Positions 20,572 through 28,614 of a stretch of DNA of 28,614 nt are shown here, in pieces. Within the stretch, counting starts at the first letter, position 1, and the number at the start of each line of letters is the position of its first letter. The stretch covers positions 1 to 28,614 of the forward strand of contig DASPOF010000134.1 in NCBI GenBank assembly GCA_035626155.1. Direction: 5' to 3'. The stretch is from DASPOF01 sp035626155. Its GTDB lineage: Bacteria; Desulfobacterota; Binatia; Binatales; Binataceae. The notes under the pieces were generated by a model, which saw only the letters and a list, made by a program, of their open reading frames with translations, ran no database searches and was not told the DNA's origin. Made by a program: the position numbers and the translations under genes.

Positions 20572-20682
20572 GGCAATTCTCCCCCGGCCAGCTATAGCAT
20601 GGGCCGGGAGGATCGTAGAACCGGACGCGATCCGATCGGTCTCGAAATCGGCGATAACGGGTGATAACGCGGAAGCAATCAC

Positions 20683-21036
20683 ATGAAATACACACGCATC
20701 TACTCGGACAGCAACGGAGAGTCGCACTTCGAAGACGTGGAAATCGGAATGAAGCCGGGGCCCGCCAACGCCGGCACAATCTCCGAGATGATCGCGGCGA
20801 AGGGCGTGATGTTCCGTCGCACGGGCGAATACCTGATCGACTGGCACAACGCGCCACGCCGCCAGTTCGTGGTGAATCTCACCGGCACGGTCGAGATCGT
20901 CGCGAGCGACGGGGAGACGCGGCGCCTCGGTCCCGGGACCGTCCTGCTCGCGGAAGATGTCACCGGAAAGGGGCACATCTCGCGCGGGCTCGGCGGCGAG
21001 GAGCGCATCTCGCTGTTCATTCCGCTCGCGAATTAA
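20683..21036 (+). CDS. Small cupin-fold protein
   Basis: This 117-aa single-domain protein with cupin-like beta-barrel features starts MKYTRIYSDSNGESHFEDVE. It has RRQFVVNLTGTVEIVASDG (like cupin motif 1) and LGPGTVLLAEDVTGKGHISR (like motif 2, with one His). The full His-His-Glu-His metal set is not evident, so it may be a binding protein and not an oxygenase. GGAAG lies about seven bases before the ATG. It is divergent from EthD and 111 bp before the aldo/keto reductase. Confidence 0.75.
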   Translation: MKYTRIYSDSNGESHFEDVEIGMKPGPANAGTISEMIAAKGVMFRRTGEYLIDWHNAPRRQFVVNLTGTVEIVASDGETRRLGPGTVLLAEDVTGKGHISRGLGGEERISLFIPLAN

Positions 21037-21147
21037 GAGTGGCGGCGGCTCGATGGCGGCCCGGGCATCAGGGTTGCGCTCGCAGAATAGTTCGAAAGGC
21101 GCAAAGCGCCGCCAAATTGAATACTCAGTATCGAAGAGGATTTACGT

Positions 21148-22065
21148 ATGAGCAAACTGGAAAAGCGAAGGCTGGGACGCACGGGTCTTGATGTGACAAC
21201 GCTCGGCTACGGCGCGATGGAGCTGCGCGGGGCGCCACGGGGGCCGGAAATCTCCGATGCGGCCGCAGAGAAAATTCTCAACGCGGTCCTGGACGCGGGC
21301 ATCAACTTTATCGATACGTCGATCGATTATGGGCGCAGCGAAGAGTTGATCGGGCGTTTCATCGCGCATCGCCGCTCCGAATACTTCCTAGCGTCCAAGT
21401 GCGGCTGCGTGCCCGGGATGCCCGGGGGCTCCGAACACGTTCACACGCCTGAAAATATCCGCAATGGTGTCGAGCAGAGCTTGCGCAAGATGAAGACCGA
21501 TCATCTCGACCTGGTCCAGTTCCATCGAAGCCTCACGCGCAAGGAGTTCGAGGAGACGGGCGCGCTGGCGACGGTGCTCGCGCTCAGGAAGGAAGGCAAA
21601 GTGCGTTTCATCGGAGTCTCGGCCACTCTCCCGAACATCATCGAGGAAATTGATATGGGCGTGTTCGACGAGTTCCAGATTCCGTATTCGGCCCTTCAGC
21701 GCGAGCACGAGCAGGCAATCGCTCGCGCCTCGGCGGCCGGCGCTGGAATAGTCATCCGCGGCGGAGTGGCGCGTGGCGCACCTACCGATTGGGAGGGGCG
21801 TGTGTATCGGATGATGCCCGGCGATACGCTGCGCGATCGTTGGCAAGAGGCGCGCCTCGATGAATTGCTCAATGGCATGAGCCGCATGGAGTTCATGTTG
21901 CGGTTCACGCTTTCCAATCCAGACCTGGACACGACGATCGTAGGAACGAGGGATGTCGGACATTTGCAGGACAATATTGATGCCGCTCTCAAGGGACCGC
22001 TTCCCGACAGTGTTATGCAGGAGGCGAAGCGACGGCTTGCGCAGGCAGGTTCTCGTCCGACTTGA
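21148..22065 (+). CDS. Aldo/keto reductase
   Basis: This 305-aa NAD(P)H-dependent oxidoreductase keeps the catalytic tetrad D56, Y61 (FIDTSIDYG), K84 (FLASKCG) and H126 (DLVQFHR). The start MSKLEKRRLGRTGLDVTTLG and the end IVGTRDVGHLQDNIDAAL are typical. Length is normal. The substrate is unknown. GAGGATTTACGT precedes the ATG. It may be cotranscribed with the cupin gene. It is convergent with the cyclase. Confidence 0.9.
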   Translation: MSKLEKRRLGRTGLDVTTLGYGAMELRGAPRGPEISDAAAEKILNAVLDAGINFIDTSIDYGRSEELIGRFIAHRRSEYFLASKCGCVPGMPGGSEHVHTPENIRNGVEQSLRKMKTDHLDLVQFHRSLTRKEFEETGALATVLALRKEGKVRFIGVSATLPNIIEEIDMGVFDEFQIPYSALQREHEQAIARASAAGAGIVIRGGVARGAPTDWEGRVYRMMPGDTLRDRWQEARLDELLNGMSRMEFMLRFTLSNPDLDTTIVGTRDVGHLQDNIDAALKGPLPDSVMQEAKRRLAQAGSRPT

Positions 22066-22172
22066 TTGATGCGTGCGCCCGGCGCGCCGATGCCCGGCGA
22101 CCTCGTGATCCGTCAGCCCATAGGAATGCGCGTGGTTGCAGGAAACTGAGAACCGCGCCTGGCGGCGACTCG

Positions 22173-22997
22173 TTACGGCAGTATCGCAAACGCGCGCGCC
22201 GGGAAGCCGAGGCCGCGCTCCGGCTTCGGCCAGGTCACAACGATTAAGGCACCGGTGGCGGGAACCTGGTCGAGGTTCGCCATCGCCTCGATCTGCCAAT
22301 GTCCGTGGCTCAGCAGCCAACGTTCCGCCTTCATATCCGGCGTCGCATCCGTGTCCAAAGATTCATGACCGTTGGCGACGATTCCACGCTGCTCGTAAAG
22401 AAACTCGAGCGTTTCGAGCGACCAGCCCGGAAATGGGTAACGTTTGAAGCGCTCCGAATTACTACTCCAGTCTTTGTACATATCGGTACGCAGCGCGGCG
22501 AACGAGCCTGCCGGTACCGGGCCATGCTTGCTCTCCCATGTCCTGATGTCGCCGACGGTGAGCGCGTGATTGGGATCTTTCGCGAGCATCGGCGTCATGT
22601 CGAAAACCACCAATGGAAGGATCATCTGTTTGACGGGAATCTCGTCGATAGTTTTGCCTTCGGGATCAAAATGCGCCGGCGGATCGACGTGCGTCCCGTA
22701 TTGCCCGACCAAGGTGTAGGAGAGCGCGCGAAACCCGTCTCGGTCGATCGTGTAGGGCCGTCCCGTCTCCGGGTCGGCCGCCGGCGAAAAGCTCGCCTTG
22801 CCGAACCCCTTCCATACCGGTGTCAACGGGCTGAACGTGTGCGTGAGATCGATGAACTGCTTCGACGAAATAATTTTGTATGCGTCGGCGAGCGATTGCC
22901 CTTGAGTCCGCAGAGCCGAACTTGTATCGCCCGCAAGCGCGAAGTTTGCGAATGCGAGCAACACCAGCATCGACGCCATCGTTGGTTTCGCTTTCAT
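22173..22997 (-). CDS. Secreted cyclase-family (kynurenine formamidase-like) hydrolase
   Basis: This 274-aa protein belongs to the cyclase family (PF04199-type metal-dependent amidohydrolases). IDLTHTFSPLTPVW and the metal motif GQYGTHVDPPAHF are present. It starts with a Sec signal peptide (MKAKPTMASMLVLLAFANFA then LAG), so it acts in the periplasm, unlike the cytoplasmic KynB. The likely reaction is cleavage of an amide or lactone. ATG 22997 follows GAGGGGGTGCCA; an in-frame start at 23021 is less good. Divergent to the O-methyltransferase gene. Confidence 0.85.
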   Translation of the reverse strand: MKAKPTMASMLVLLAFANFALAGDTSSALRTQGQSLADAYKIISSKQFIDLTHTFSPLTPVWKGFGKASFSPAADPETGRPYTIDRDGFRALSYTLVGQYGTHVDPPAHFDPEGKTIDEIPVKQMILPLVVFDMTPMLAKDPNHALTVGDIRTWESKHGPVPAGSFAALRTDMYKDWSSNSERFKRYPFPGWSLETLEFLYEQRGIVANGHESLDTDATPDMKAERWLLSHGHWQIEAMANLDQVPATGALIVVTWPKPERGLGFPARAFAILP

Positions 22998-23233
22998 TGG
23001 CACCCCCTCTTCGGAACTCAAGCCCGGACAGCTTGGCGATGCAACCTGCTCGCGAGAAATTCCGCTGCTGGCCGGAAATTGCCGCTGTTGTTAAGATCGT
23101 CCGTTGCCTAGGATCTGGTGGACGATTCCGTGAAGCACATAAGATAGGAACCCGATTGGAACCGCGCCGGCCACCGCACCATCTCGCGCGGTTCCTTCAA
23201 CATTCTTAGTGCCGCAGCAGGGGGAGTGTGAAG

Positions 23234-24313
23234 ATGGCCAAGCAAACATCCAGGCGCGGAGCGCCCTCAACCGGGTCGCGCGGCTCAAAGAGCCCACGCG
23301 GTAACGCGGCCGTCAAGATCCCGTCGCCGGTGCCGATGATGGAGGACCTGTGGGCCTCGTGGCGGACGTATGCGCTGGCCGCGGCGTTCGAACTCGGGGT
23401 TTTCACGCATATCGCGTCGGGCGCCCAGACTGCCGAGGCAGTTGCTGCCAAGGCGAGCGCCAGCGCGCCCGCGATGCGCCGCCTGCTCGACGCGATGGTT
23501 GCGATGGGATACCTGCGGCGCAAGGGCGAGACGTACTCGCTCTCGCCCGAGGCAGAAACCTATCTGGTGCGCGGCCGCCCGCTATACGCCGAGGGTGCTG
23601 AGATGATGGCGCGGGGGCTCTCGATGGGGTGGTCGCAGCTTGCGGAAGCGGTCCGCACCGGACGCCCGGTCATGCCCGCGGCGGAGCCGGGGCGAGGCCG
23701 GCGCGAATTTTTCCCGATGTTGGTGAAGGTCATCTTCCCCACCAGCTATGCCGCCGCGAGGGCCGCGGTCGCAGCGATCGCCGCGCCGCAGCGCGCAAAA
23801 CTCGCGGCGATCCTGGACGTCGCAGCCGGCTCAGGCGCCTGGTCGATCGCGTTTGCCGAGGCGATCCCCACCGCCCATGTGACGGTGGTGGATTATCCCG
23901 AGGTCACGCCGATCGCGCGAGAGTTCGCCGAGCGTCACGGGGTCGCCGATCGGTACGACTACCTCGAGGGCAACCTCCGCGAAGTCGATTTCGGCCGCGC
24001 GCGCTACGACCTCGTGATCCTCGGACACATCGTCCACGGCGAGGGGCGCGAACACGGTCGGCGGCTGATTGAGCGCTCAGCCGAGGCACTGCGCGAGCGC
24101 GGGATGCTCCTGATCGGTGATTTCATTCCGCGCGACGATCGCACCGGGCCGCCGATCCCGATGTTGTTCGGACTCAATATGCTGATCGGTGCCCCGGAGG
24201 GGGACGTGTTCACGCTGCGTGAGTATCGCGAGTGGCTAAAGGGTGCCGGCTTCAGGCAGATTCGGGTCTTGCGCGCGCCGGCGCCGTCACCGCTGATTCT
24301 CGCGATTAAGTGA
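23234..24313 (+). CDS. O-methyltransferase with dimerisation domain
   Basis: This 359-aa protein has a winged-helix dimerisation domain (about residues 36-110, MMEDLWASWRTYALAAAF to YSLSPEAETYLV) and a class I methyltransferase core. Motif I is LDVAAGSGAWSIAFA, followed by VTVVDYPEV. The late segment YDLVILGHIVHGEG corresponds to the catalytic His region of plant-type and bacterial O-methyltransferases. Substrates are usually small phenolics or related hydroxyl compounds. The Lys/Arg/Ser-rich first 30 residues are an unusual extension. ATG 23234 is chosen with GGGGAG upstream; a GTG at 23228 is too near that site. Confidence 0.85.
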   Translation: MAKQTSRRGAPSTGSRGSKSPRGNAAVKIPSPVPMMEDLWASWRTYALAAAFELGVFTHIASGAQTAEAVAAKASASAPAMRRLLDAMVAMGYLRRKGETYSLSPEAETYLVRGRPLYAEGAEMMARGLSMGWSQLAEAVRTGRPVMPAAEPGRGRREFFPMLVKVIFPTSYAAARAAVAAIAAPQRAKLAAILDVAAGSGAWSIAFAEAIPTAHVTVVDYPEVTPIAREFAERHGVADRYDYLEGNLREVDFGRARYDLVILGHIVHGEGREHGRRLIERSAEALRERGMLLIGDFIPRDDRTGPPIPMLFGLNMLIGAPEGDVFTLREYREWLKGAGFRQIRVLRAPAPSPLILAIK

Positions 24314-24349
24314 ACGCGCACAGGCCGCCGGCTGAAGGCTTCTCAGGTA

Positions 24350-24368
24350 CCGAAAAATACTTTTTCGG
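24350..24368. terminator. Bidirectional hairpin between convergent genes
   Basis: CCGAAAAA-TAC-TTTTTCGG is a perfect 8-bp stem with a three-base loop. It lies between the stops of the methyltransferase (24313) and the CMD-like gene (24411). The A and T runs are inside the stem, so it could end transcription from either side. Confidence 0.45.
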
Positions 24369-24410
24369 CGGCTCGTGCCAGATGGCTTGGTTCGGTCAGT
24401 CGTCCCTGCT

Positions 24411-24965
24411 CTAGATCCTCGACGTTGGCGCCTTGCCCTCCGGCCAACCCGCGACACCGGGATCGAGCGGGACCTCCGCCGCCTTGAAATACAGCGCAAA
24501 AAGGCGCCAGGTCCCGGTCACCGCCAGCAGCTCGATGAGCTGCGGGACTTCGAGCGCGCGGGTCAGCGTGCCCCAGAGGCCGGCGGGAATCTCCGTTCCC
24601 GCAAGCAGTGTGTCGACAAGCAGGATTACGGCGCGGTCGATCTCGTTGTACGACTCGCACGAGTCGGGATCGCGCACGCCGAGGATATCCGCGTCGGGAA
24701 TCTTGAGCCGGCGCGCGATCGCCACGTGCTGGCAGAACTCGTACTCGGAGCCAGTACGCCATCCGGTGCGCAGAATCACCAGCTCGCGCAATCGCGTGTC
24801 GAGCGATCCCTCGACCCCAAGCGTTGTCAGCAGCCTTCCGAGCGCGCCGCCCGCCTTCGGATTCTGCAGCAGGCTTCGAAACGCGTTGACGGCGGCGAGC
24901 TCCTCGCGCATGCCGACCTCGGCGCCGCGCCGTTTGGCTTCTTCGATCGATAGTAGTGGGAACAT
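24411..24965 (-). CDS. Carboxymuconolactone decarboxylase-like (AhpD-fold) protein
   Basis: This 184-aa AhpD/CMD-fold protein has LRELVILRTGWRTGSEYEF with CQHVAIARRLKIP just after it. E61, E76, C78 and H80 are in the active-site region, but the CxxC pair of AhpD peroxidases is absent, as in many CMD members that act on lactones or have unknown function. The start at 24965 lies 12 bp after the permease stop, so it closes the ABC-transporter operon. Its link to transport is unclear. Confidence 0.8.
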   Translation of the reverse strand: MFPLLSIEEAKRRGAEVGMREELAAVNAFRSLLQNPKAGGALGRLLTTLGVEGSLDTRLRELVILRTGWRTGSEYEFCQHVAIARRLKIPDADILGVRDPDSCESYNEIDRAVILLVDTLLAGTEIPAGLWGTLTRALEVPQLIELLAVTGTWRLFALYFKAAEVPLDPGVAGWPEGKAPTSRI

Positions 24966-24977
24966 TTTTTCACCTTA

Positions 24978-25781
24978 TCACGTCACGCTTTCTGCGCTGT
25001 AGCGCGCGATGAGACCGGTGCGCACGGCATAGCGATAAACCTGCGTGAATCCCCGGCATGCGCCCATGATATACGCGATAGCAAGTCCGATCCCCAACAA
25101 CGCCGTGCTTTCCGATGCTCTGCCGCCGGCAACGATCGCCCGCAGGCTCTCGAATACATATGAAGGCGGGAGAAGATACGAGATACAGCGCATCCATCGC
25201 GGCAGCGTCGCGAGCGGATAGAAAACCGCAGCGAACGGAGCAACCAGGGCAGGAATCGGCCAGATAAACCATTCCGAGGCCGGTCCGAACCGCAACACGA
25301 TGGCGCATCCCGTGATGCCAAGCGCGATCCCGAACAGGAAAAGCACCAGTACGAACGGCATGAGCATAAGACCGTAACCAAAGAATGAAAGCCCAAATAC
25401 CATGCTTGCCAGCACGAGCATGACGACGAGCCCAATAGAGCTTGTTGCGATGCTCGAAAGCACGAGACCGCCGACGTATTCGGAAATCGAAAGCGGCGTC
25501 GCAAAGATATTAAGGAAATTGCGCGACCATACGTCTTCGAAGAACGCCATGGTCACGCCCTGCATCACGCGGGTGAAAAAATCCCATAGCAACACGGCGC
25601 CGAGCAGCCTCGGAACGAAGTTATAACCGGAACCGCTCACCGAATTCAGATACTTGGTGATGAATCCCCAGAGCACAATATCGACCGCTACCCACACGAA
25701 CAGCGGCAGGACCCGCGCGACGCTCCCGCGTATGAGATAGAAGTGACGCAGGACGATGGCAAAGACGCGGCGCGCATCCAT
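24978..25781 (-). CDS. ABC-2 type transporter permease
   Basis: This 267-aa protein has six predicted helices in the ABC-2 fold: FVWVAVDIVLWGFI; LLGAVLLWDFFTRVMQGVTM; then GLVVMLVLASMVFGL, FVLVLFLFGIALGITG, FIWPIPALVAPFAAVFYPL and the last helix near LLGIGLAIAYIMG. PLATLPRWMRCISYLLPPSYV is the family's C-terminal motif. It pairs with the ATPase upstream (five bases between stop and start) to form an exporter of unknown substrate (lipid, glycan or drug type). ATG 25779-25781 begins the homology. Confidence 0.85.
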   Translation of the reverse strand: MDARRVFAIVLRHFYLIRGSVARVLPLFVWVAVDIVLWGFITKYLNSVSGSGYNFVPRLLGAVLLWDFFTRVMQGVTMAFFEDVWSRNFLNIFATPLSISEYVGGLVLSSIATSSIGLVVMLVLASMVFGLSFFGYGLMLMPFVLVLFLFGIALGITGCAIVLRFGPASEWFIWPIPALVAPFAAVFYPLATLPRWMRCISYLLPPSYVFESLRAIVAGGRASESTALLGIGLAIAYIMGACRGFTQVYRYAVRTGLIARYSAESVT

Positions 25782-25786
25782 GACGG

Positions 25787-26572
25787 TCAGACCGGGGCCG
25801 ACGATGTGAGCGGTTCGCTCGCGACGGCAATGAAAAGCTCTTCGAGCGTCCTGCTGCCGTGTTCGCGCGGCAAAGTTTTCGGATTGCCCTCGAGCACGAT
25901 CCTGCCGTGCGAGAGAAAGAGGACGCGGTCGCAGACATCCTCGACCTCGTACATGTTTTGCGAGGTCCACAACACGCCGCTGGAACCGCCAGCGGCAAAT
26001 TCCCGGATATGAGCGCGGATATCGCGCGCTCGCGCCGGGTCGAGAGACGAGGTCGGCTCATCGAGGAGCAGAAGGCTGGGGCGGTTTAGCATCGCCTTGG
26101 CGATTCCGACGCGCGTCTGCTCCCCCGTCGATAGCAGGCCGCATTTTACATCCCGGAATCGCTCGAGATTGAATTGCGTGAATAACGTTTCGATCCGATC
26201 CCGCAAGTCCTTTACCCCGTAAAGCAGGCCGAAGATGTGCAGGTTCTCATATACAGTCAGGTTACCCGGCAGCGGCGCATAAACGGCCGCAAAATTTGCA
26301 CATGCCAGCGCGCGCGAACGATTGGTCGTGATATCCATACCCTCGATTCGTATGATCCCGGCGCTCGGCTGCAGCACGCCCATTATCATGTTGATGATGG
26401 TAGTCTTCCCGGCTCCGTTCGGGCCCAGGAGCCCGACGATTTCGCTCCGCCGCACCTCAAAGGAAACGTCATTTACGGCTACGAGATCGACGTATTCCTT
26501 GCGCAGCCCTGTGACCGAAAGCGTCGCAGGCTGAGAATTGCCGAGGCGTTCCATTAGCTCATCCAGAGTCAT
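25787..26572 (-). CDS. ABC transporter ATP-binding protein with Gln in the H-loop
   Basis: This 261-aa nucleotide-binding domain has Walker A GPNGAGKT (residues 50-57), signature LSTGEQ (147-152), Walker B LLLLDEP and the D-loop SSLDPA. Where most ABC ATPases have the switch His (TSH), this one reads TSQNMYEVE, with Q205. The H-loop normally contacts the ATP gamma-phosphate, so hydrolysis may be slower or the site may be a family variant. It forms a pair with the downstream permease. The gene upstream (26613) is 40 bp away on the same strand. Confidence 0.9.
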   Translation of the reverse strand: MTLDELMERLGNSQPATLSVTGLRKEYVDLVAVNDVSFEVRRSEIVGLLGPNGAGKTTIINMIMGVLQPSAGIIRIEGMDITTNRSRALACANFAAVYAPLPGNLTVYENLHIFGLLYGVKDLRDRIETLFTQFNLERFRDVKCGLLSTGEQTRVGIAKAMLNRPSLLLLDEPTSSLDPARARDIRAHIREFAAGGSSGVLWTSQNMYEVEDVCDRVLFLSHGRIVLEGNPKTLPREHGSRTLEELFIAVASEPLTSSAPV

Positions 26573-26612
26573 CAGTCGGGTACGAAAACGAAGTATGGCC
26601 GCCGGCGAGTGG

Positions 26613-27179
26613 TTATTCCCGGAGCGACCGGATCTTGGCGATACTCAGGGTGCCCGCGGCGCCCCAACCTTTCACGCCCGCCGGCACTTCGGGGCGAAAC
26701 TCCTCGTAGAGCTGGTAGGCGCAGCCGGCGAGCCTGGCCGGGCTCATCGATCTCGCAAGCGCCACCATGGCCCCGCGCACGTCGTCGAGCGCGGCGCCGA
26801 ACTTGCCCGTCAGGTATCGATCGACGCTGTCAGGGTTGATCGGGCGGTCGCCGCTCAGCGCCCGAATCCCATCGTCGGTCCGCTCGCAGGGGACCGCGCG
26901 ATGCAGCAGGTCAACGGTCATGCCCTCGGCCGCCCGCATCTTCCGCCGCCGTTCGCTCACTTCTTTCGGCGTGGGTGCGAACAGGCCAAGCGCCTTGCCT
27001 TTCGAGTAGGCATTCAGACCCGCCACCGCCCGGCCGAGCGTGAGCGCCTCCTCGCGGTCGAAGCCCAGGCGCTCCGCTACCACGGCGGCCCACAGGGTCA
27101 GCACCGGAGCGCGATTGATTTGAATTTCCTGAGCAGTTGGCAACGGCAGGATTCTAGAATGAGGTCCGCGAAATGTCAC
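26613..27179 (-). CDS. Conserved hypothetical protein
   Basis: This protein of about 188 aa is of a type I have seen in several soil and sediment bacteria, but I cannot name a domain. The conserved-looking core is INRAPVLTLWAAVVAERLGF followed by DREEALTLGRAVAGLNAYSKGK. It is mostly alpha-helical, with no signal peptide or membrane helix; the C-terminus ends GAAGTLSIAKIRSLRE. The start is the GTG at 27179, which overlaps the P-type ATPase stop (GTGA) and implies coupling. No other good start lies before the conserved part. A regulatory or metal-linked role would be a guess from its neighbour. Confidence 0.6.
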   Translation of the reverse strand: MTFRGPHSRILPLPTAQEIQINRAPVLTLWAAVVAERLGFDREEALTLGRAVAGLNAYSKGKALGLFAPTPKEVSERRRKMRAAEGMTVDLLHRAVPCERTDDGIRALSGDRPINPDSVDRYLTGKFGAALDDVRGAMVALARSMSPARLAGCAYQLYEEFRPEVPAGVKGWGAAGTLSIAKIRSLRE

Positions 27180-28614
27180 GCCCGCGGGTCCGCTTGGCGC
27201 GCCGCGGGCTCATCGTGGACCTCAGCCGATGCATCGACCCGCTGCGCGCCGCGGCCGAATTGGGGACTCGCCGCCGCAGCGGGTGCAGGACCCAACATTC
27301 GAGCATAGAATTGACGTTTTACGAGTTCGATGACAATCAGGAATCCCGCCACCGCGAAGAGAAGGAACCCGAAATACAACGCAGACGTGGGCGTGAATCC
27401 AAACCAGTGGTTGACCGGCGAAAAAGGCAGCACGATAGTTACTGTCGTGATGCCAAGTGCCAAAGTGGTCACTGACGGGTGGGGCCTGCTTGCGAATGGA
27501 TGCCGCCGGGTGCGGACTGCGAAAATCATCAGCAACTGAGTAACCAGCGACTCGACGAACCAGCCGGTCCGGAATTCGACCATGCCCGCGCGAAAAACGA
27601 AAATGAGGACCGCGAAGGTAATCAGATCGAACAGTGTACTGATCGGCCCCATGACCAGCATAAAGCGCTCGATGAGCTTGATATTCCAGTGCACCGGCCG
27701 CGCGATCGCCTCGCGATCCACGTTGTCGAATGGCAATCCTGTCTGAGCGATGTCGTAGAGCAGGTTGGTCAGCAGCACCTGGATTGGAAGCATCGGCACG
27801 AACGGCAGGAACAGGCCGGCCAGCGCCGTACTGATGATATTTCCGAAATTGGCGCTGCTCGCCATGAGAATGTACTTGTCGACATTCACGACCGTGCGGC
27901 GCCCCTCGATGATGCCGTCGTGAAGTACCGTCAGGTCGCGATCCAGCAGGACGATCTCGGCCGCAGCTTTGGCGACATCCGCGGCGCTATCGACTGAGAT
28001 GCCGACGTCCGCGGCGTGAAGCGCCGATGCATCGTTGATACCGTCGCCGAGGAATCCGGCGATTTGGCCCGCGCGCCTGAGCGCGGCGAGGACGCGAAGC
28101 TTCTGCTGCGGCGTTACGCGGCAGAACAGATTCAGGCGTGGCAGCGCGCCAAGCAGAGCCTCGTCGCTCATCGCGGCAAGGCGATCGCCGGTGACGATTC
28201 CCGATGTCTGAATGCCAAGGTCATCGCATAGACGGCGCGTCACCCGCTCGTTATCGCCGGTCAGAATCTTGACCGTCACTCCGGACGCATCGAGGGCGCG
28301 GATCGCATCGGCTGCCGAGGCTTTGGGAGGATCCAGAAAGACAGCGAAGCCGGCGAACGTCAGCTCGGGTTCGTCCTCCGCCTCGACGCCCGTGCCGTCG
28401 CCGGATGACGTTATCGGCCGCGTGGCGACTGCGAGCGTTTGGAAGCCTTCCGCACCAAGCCGCTCGAAGCGCGCGTAAATCTCGGCGCGGCGCTCATCGG
28501 TTAGCGGCTGTGGCTTGCCGTCTGCGGTTTCGAAAGTTGTCGAGAGACGCAGGATGTCCTCCGGCGCGCCCTTTGCGACCAGCAGCCGTTCGTGGTCTCT
28601 TTCGACCAGCACCG
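27176..28614 (-). CDS. Mg2+-type P-type ATPase (MgtA/MgtB-like), C-terminal part
   Basis: The gene enters from the right edge; 479 codons are visible and the N-terminal part with DKTGT is missing. The first visible part is the nucleotide-binding domain (VAKGAPEDIL, the KGAPE motif). Then LDPPKASAADAI, ILTGDNERVTRRLC, FLGDGINDASALHAADVGIS and VDSAADVAKAAAEIVLL are the P-domain motifs. Six C-terminal membrane helices follow (LTNLLYDIAQTGLPFDNVD, MLVMGPISTLFDLITFAV and others). The FLDPPK and NLLYD...PFDNVD motifs fit Mg2+-importing MgtA/MgtB ATPases. Its C-terminal extension after residue 425 (APAAAASPQFGRGAQRVD) is unusual and Ala/Pro-rich. It is coupled by GTGA to the hypothetical gene downstream. 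Confidence 0.88.
   Translation of the reverse strand, partial: VLVERDHERLLVAKGAPEDILRLSTTFETADGKPQPLTDERRAEIYARFERLGAEGFQTLAVATRPITSSGDGTGVEAEDEPELTFAGFAVFLDPPKASAADAIRALDASGVTVKILTGDNERVTRRLCDDLGIQTSGIVTGDRLAAMSDEALLGALPRLNLFCRVTPQQKLRVLAALRRAGQIAGFLGDGINDASALHAADVGISVDSAADVAKAAAEIVLLDRDLTVLHDGIIEGRRTVVNVDKYILMASSANFGNIISTALAGLFLPFVPMLPIQVLLTNLLYDIAQTGLPFDNVDREAIARPVHWNIKLIERFMLVMGPISTLFDLITFAVLIFVFRAGMVEFRTGWFVESLVTQLLMIFAVRTRRHPFASRPHPSVTTLALGITTVTIVLPFSPVNHWFGFTPTSALYFGFLLFAVAGFLIVIELVKRQFYARMLGPAPAAAASPQFGRGAQRVDASAEVHDEPAARQADPRA

Overview
This is a GC-rich window from a bacterial chromosome, most likely a free-living, metabolically versatile Gram-negative lineage. It carries CoA-thioester and aromatic-type catabolic enzymes, a molybdopterin enzyme complex and a CSLREA/choice-of-anchor surface protein. 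The gene mix would fit an uncultivated Binatota/Desulfobacterota-like or similar soil or groundwater bacterium. That placement is a weak inference: there is no rRNA or other marker gene. No tRNA, rRNA or CRISPR array was seen.

Left end (1-3120). The 5' end of an amidase gene (1-100, minus) is followed by a 70-bp palindromic repeat (185-254). Next comes what I read as a complete 2.8-kb transposon (295-3110). It has 23-bp terminal inverted repeats (22/23 identical), an 8-bp target duplication (7/8), an IS1595-family (ISNwi1/ISNha5-like) transposase, and five compact, A/T-richer passenger genes of unknown function: a two-TM protein, a 49-aa CxxC basic protein, a small secreted protein and two short ORFs. 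The element sits exactly in the loop of an older palindrome, whose two arms now flank it (269-286 and 3119-3136).

3426-7876: an operon for a membrane-linked molybdenum/tungsten enzyme: a MoaD-like sulfur carrier ending in Gly-Gly-Arg, a bis-MGD catalytic subunit without a Tat signal, a four-cluster ferredoxin subunit and an NrfD-type membrane subunit. It resembles phenylacetyl-CoA:acceptor oxidoreductase-like complexes of anaerobic aromatic metabolism, but the substrate is not proven by sequence.

7912-12481: an AHL-lactonase-family metallo-hydrolase, a secreted CSLREA/choice-of-anchor Q/D protein, a SAM methyltransferase and a DUF72 protein.

12505-17190: a five-gene minus-strand operon (DOMON-like, DUF1460 amidase-like, double-domain GT2 glycosyltransferase, DUF4922 HIT-like nucleotidylyltransferase, SpoIID/LytB). 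The last three junctions are 4-bp stop/start overlaps, and no product has an obvious signal peptide. This looks like a peptidoglycan/muropeptide-handling module acting in the cytoplasm and is one of the two most interesting systems here. Upstream of it are the second copy of the 70-bp palindrome (17215-17284) and an MFS transporter whose stop codon lies inside that palindrome.

19034-24411: a 29-aa single-TM peptide with a strong Shine-Dalgarno sequence, then catabolic-type enzymes (crotonase, EthD, cupin, aldo/keto reductase, secreted cyclase, O-methyltransferase).

24411-28614: a minus-strand run consisting of the C-terminal two thirds or so of an MgtA-like P-type ATPase, an unknown conserved protein, an ABC-2 exporter (ATPase with a Gln in place of the H-loop His, plus permease) and a carboxymuconolactone-decarboxylase-like protein.
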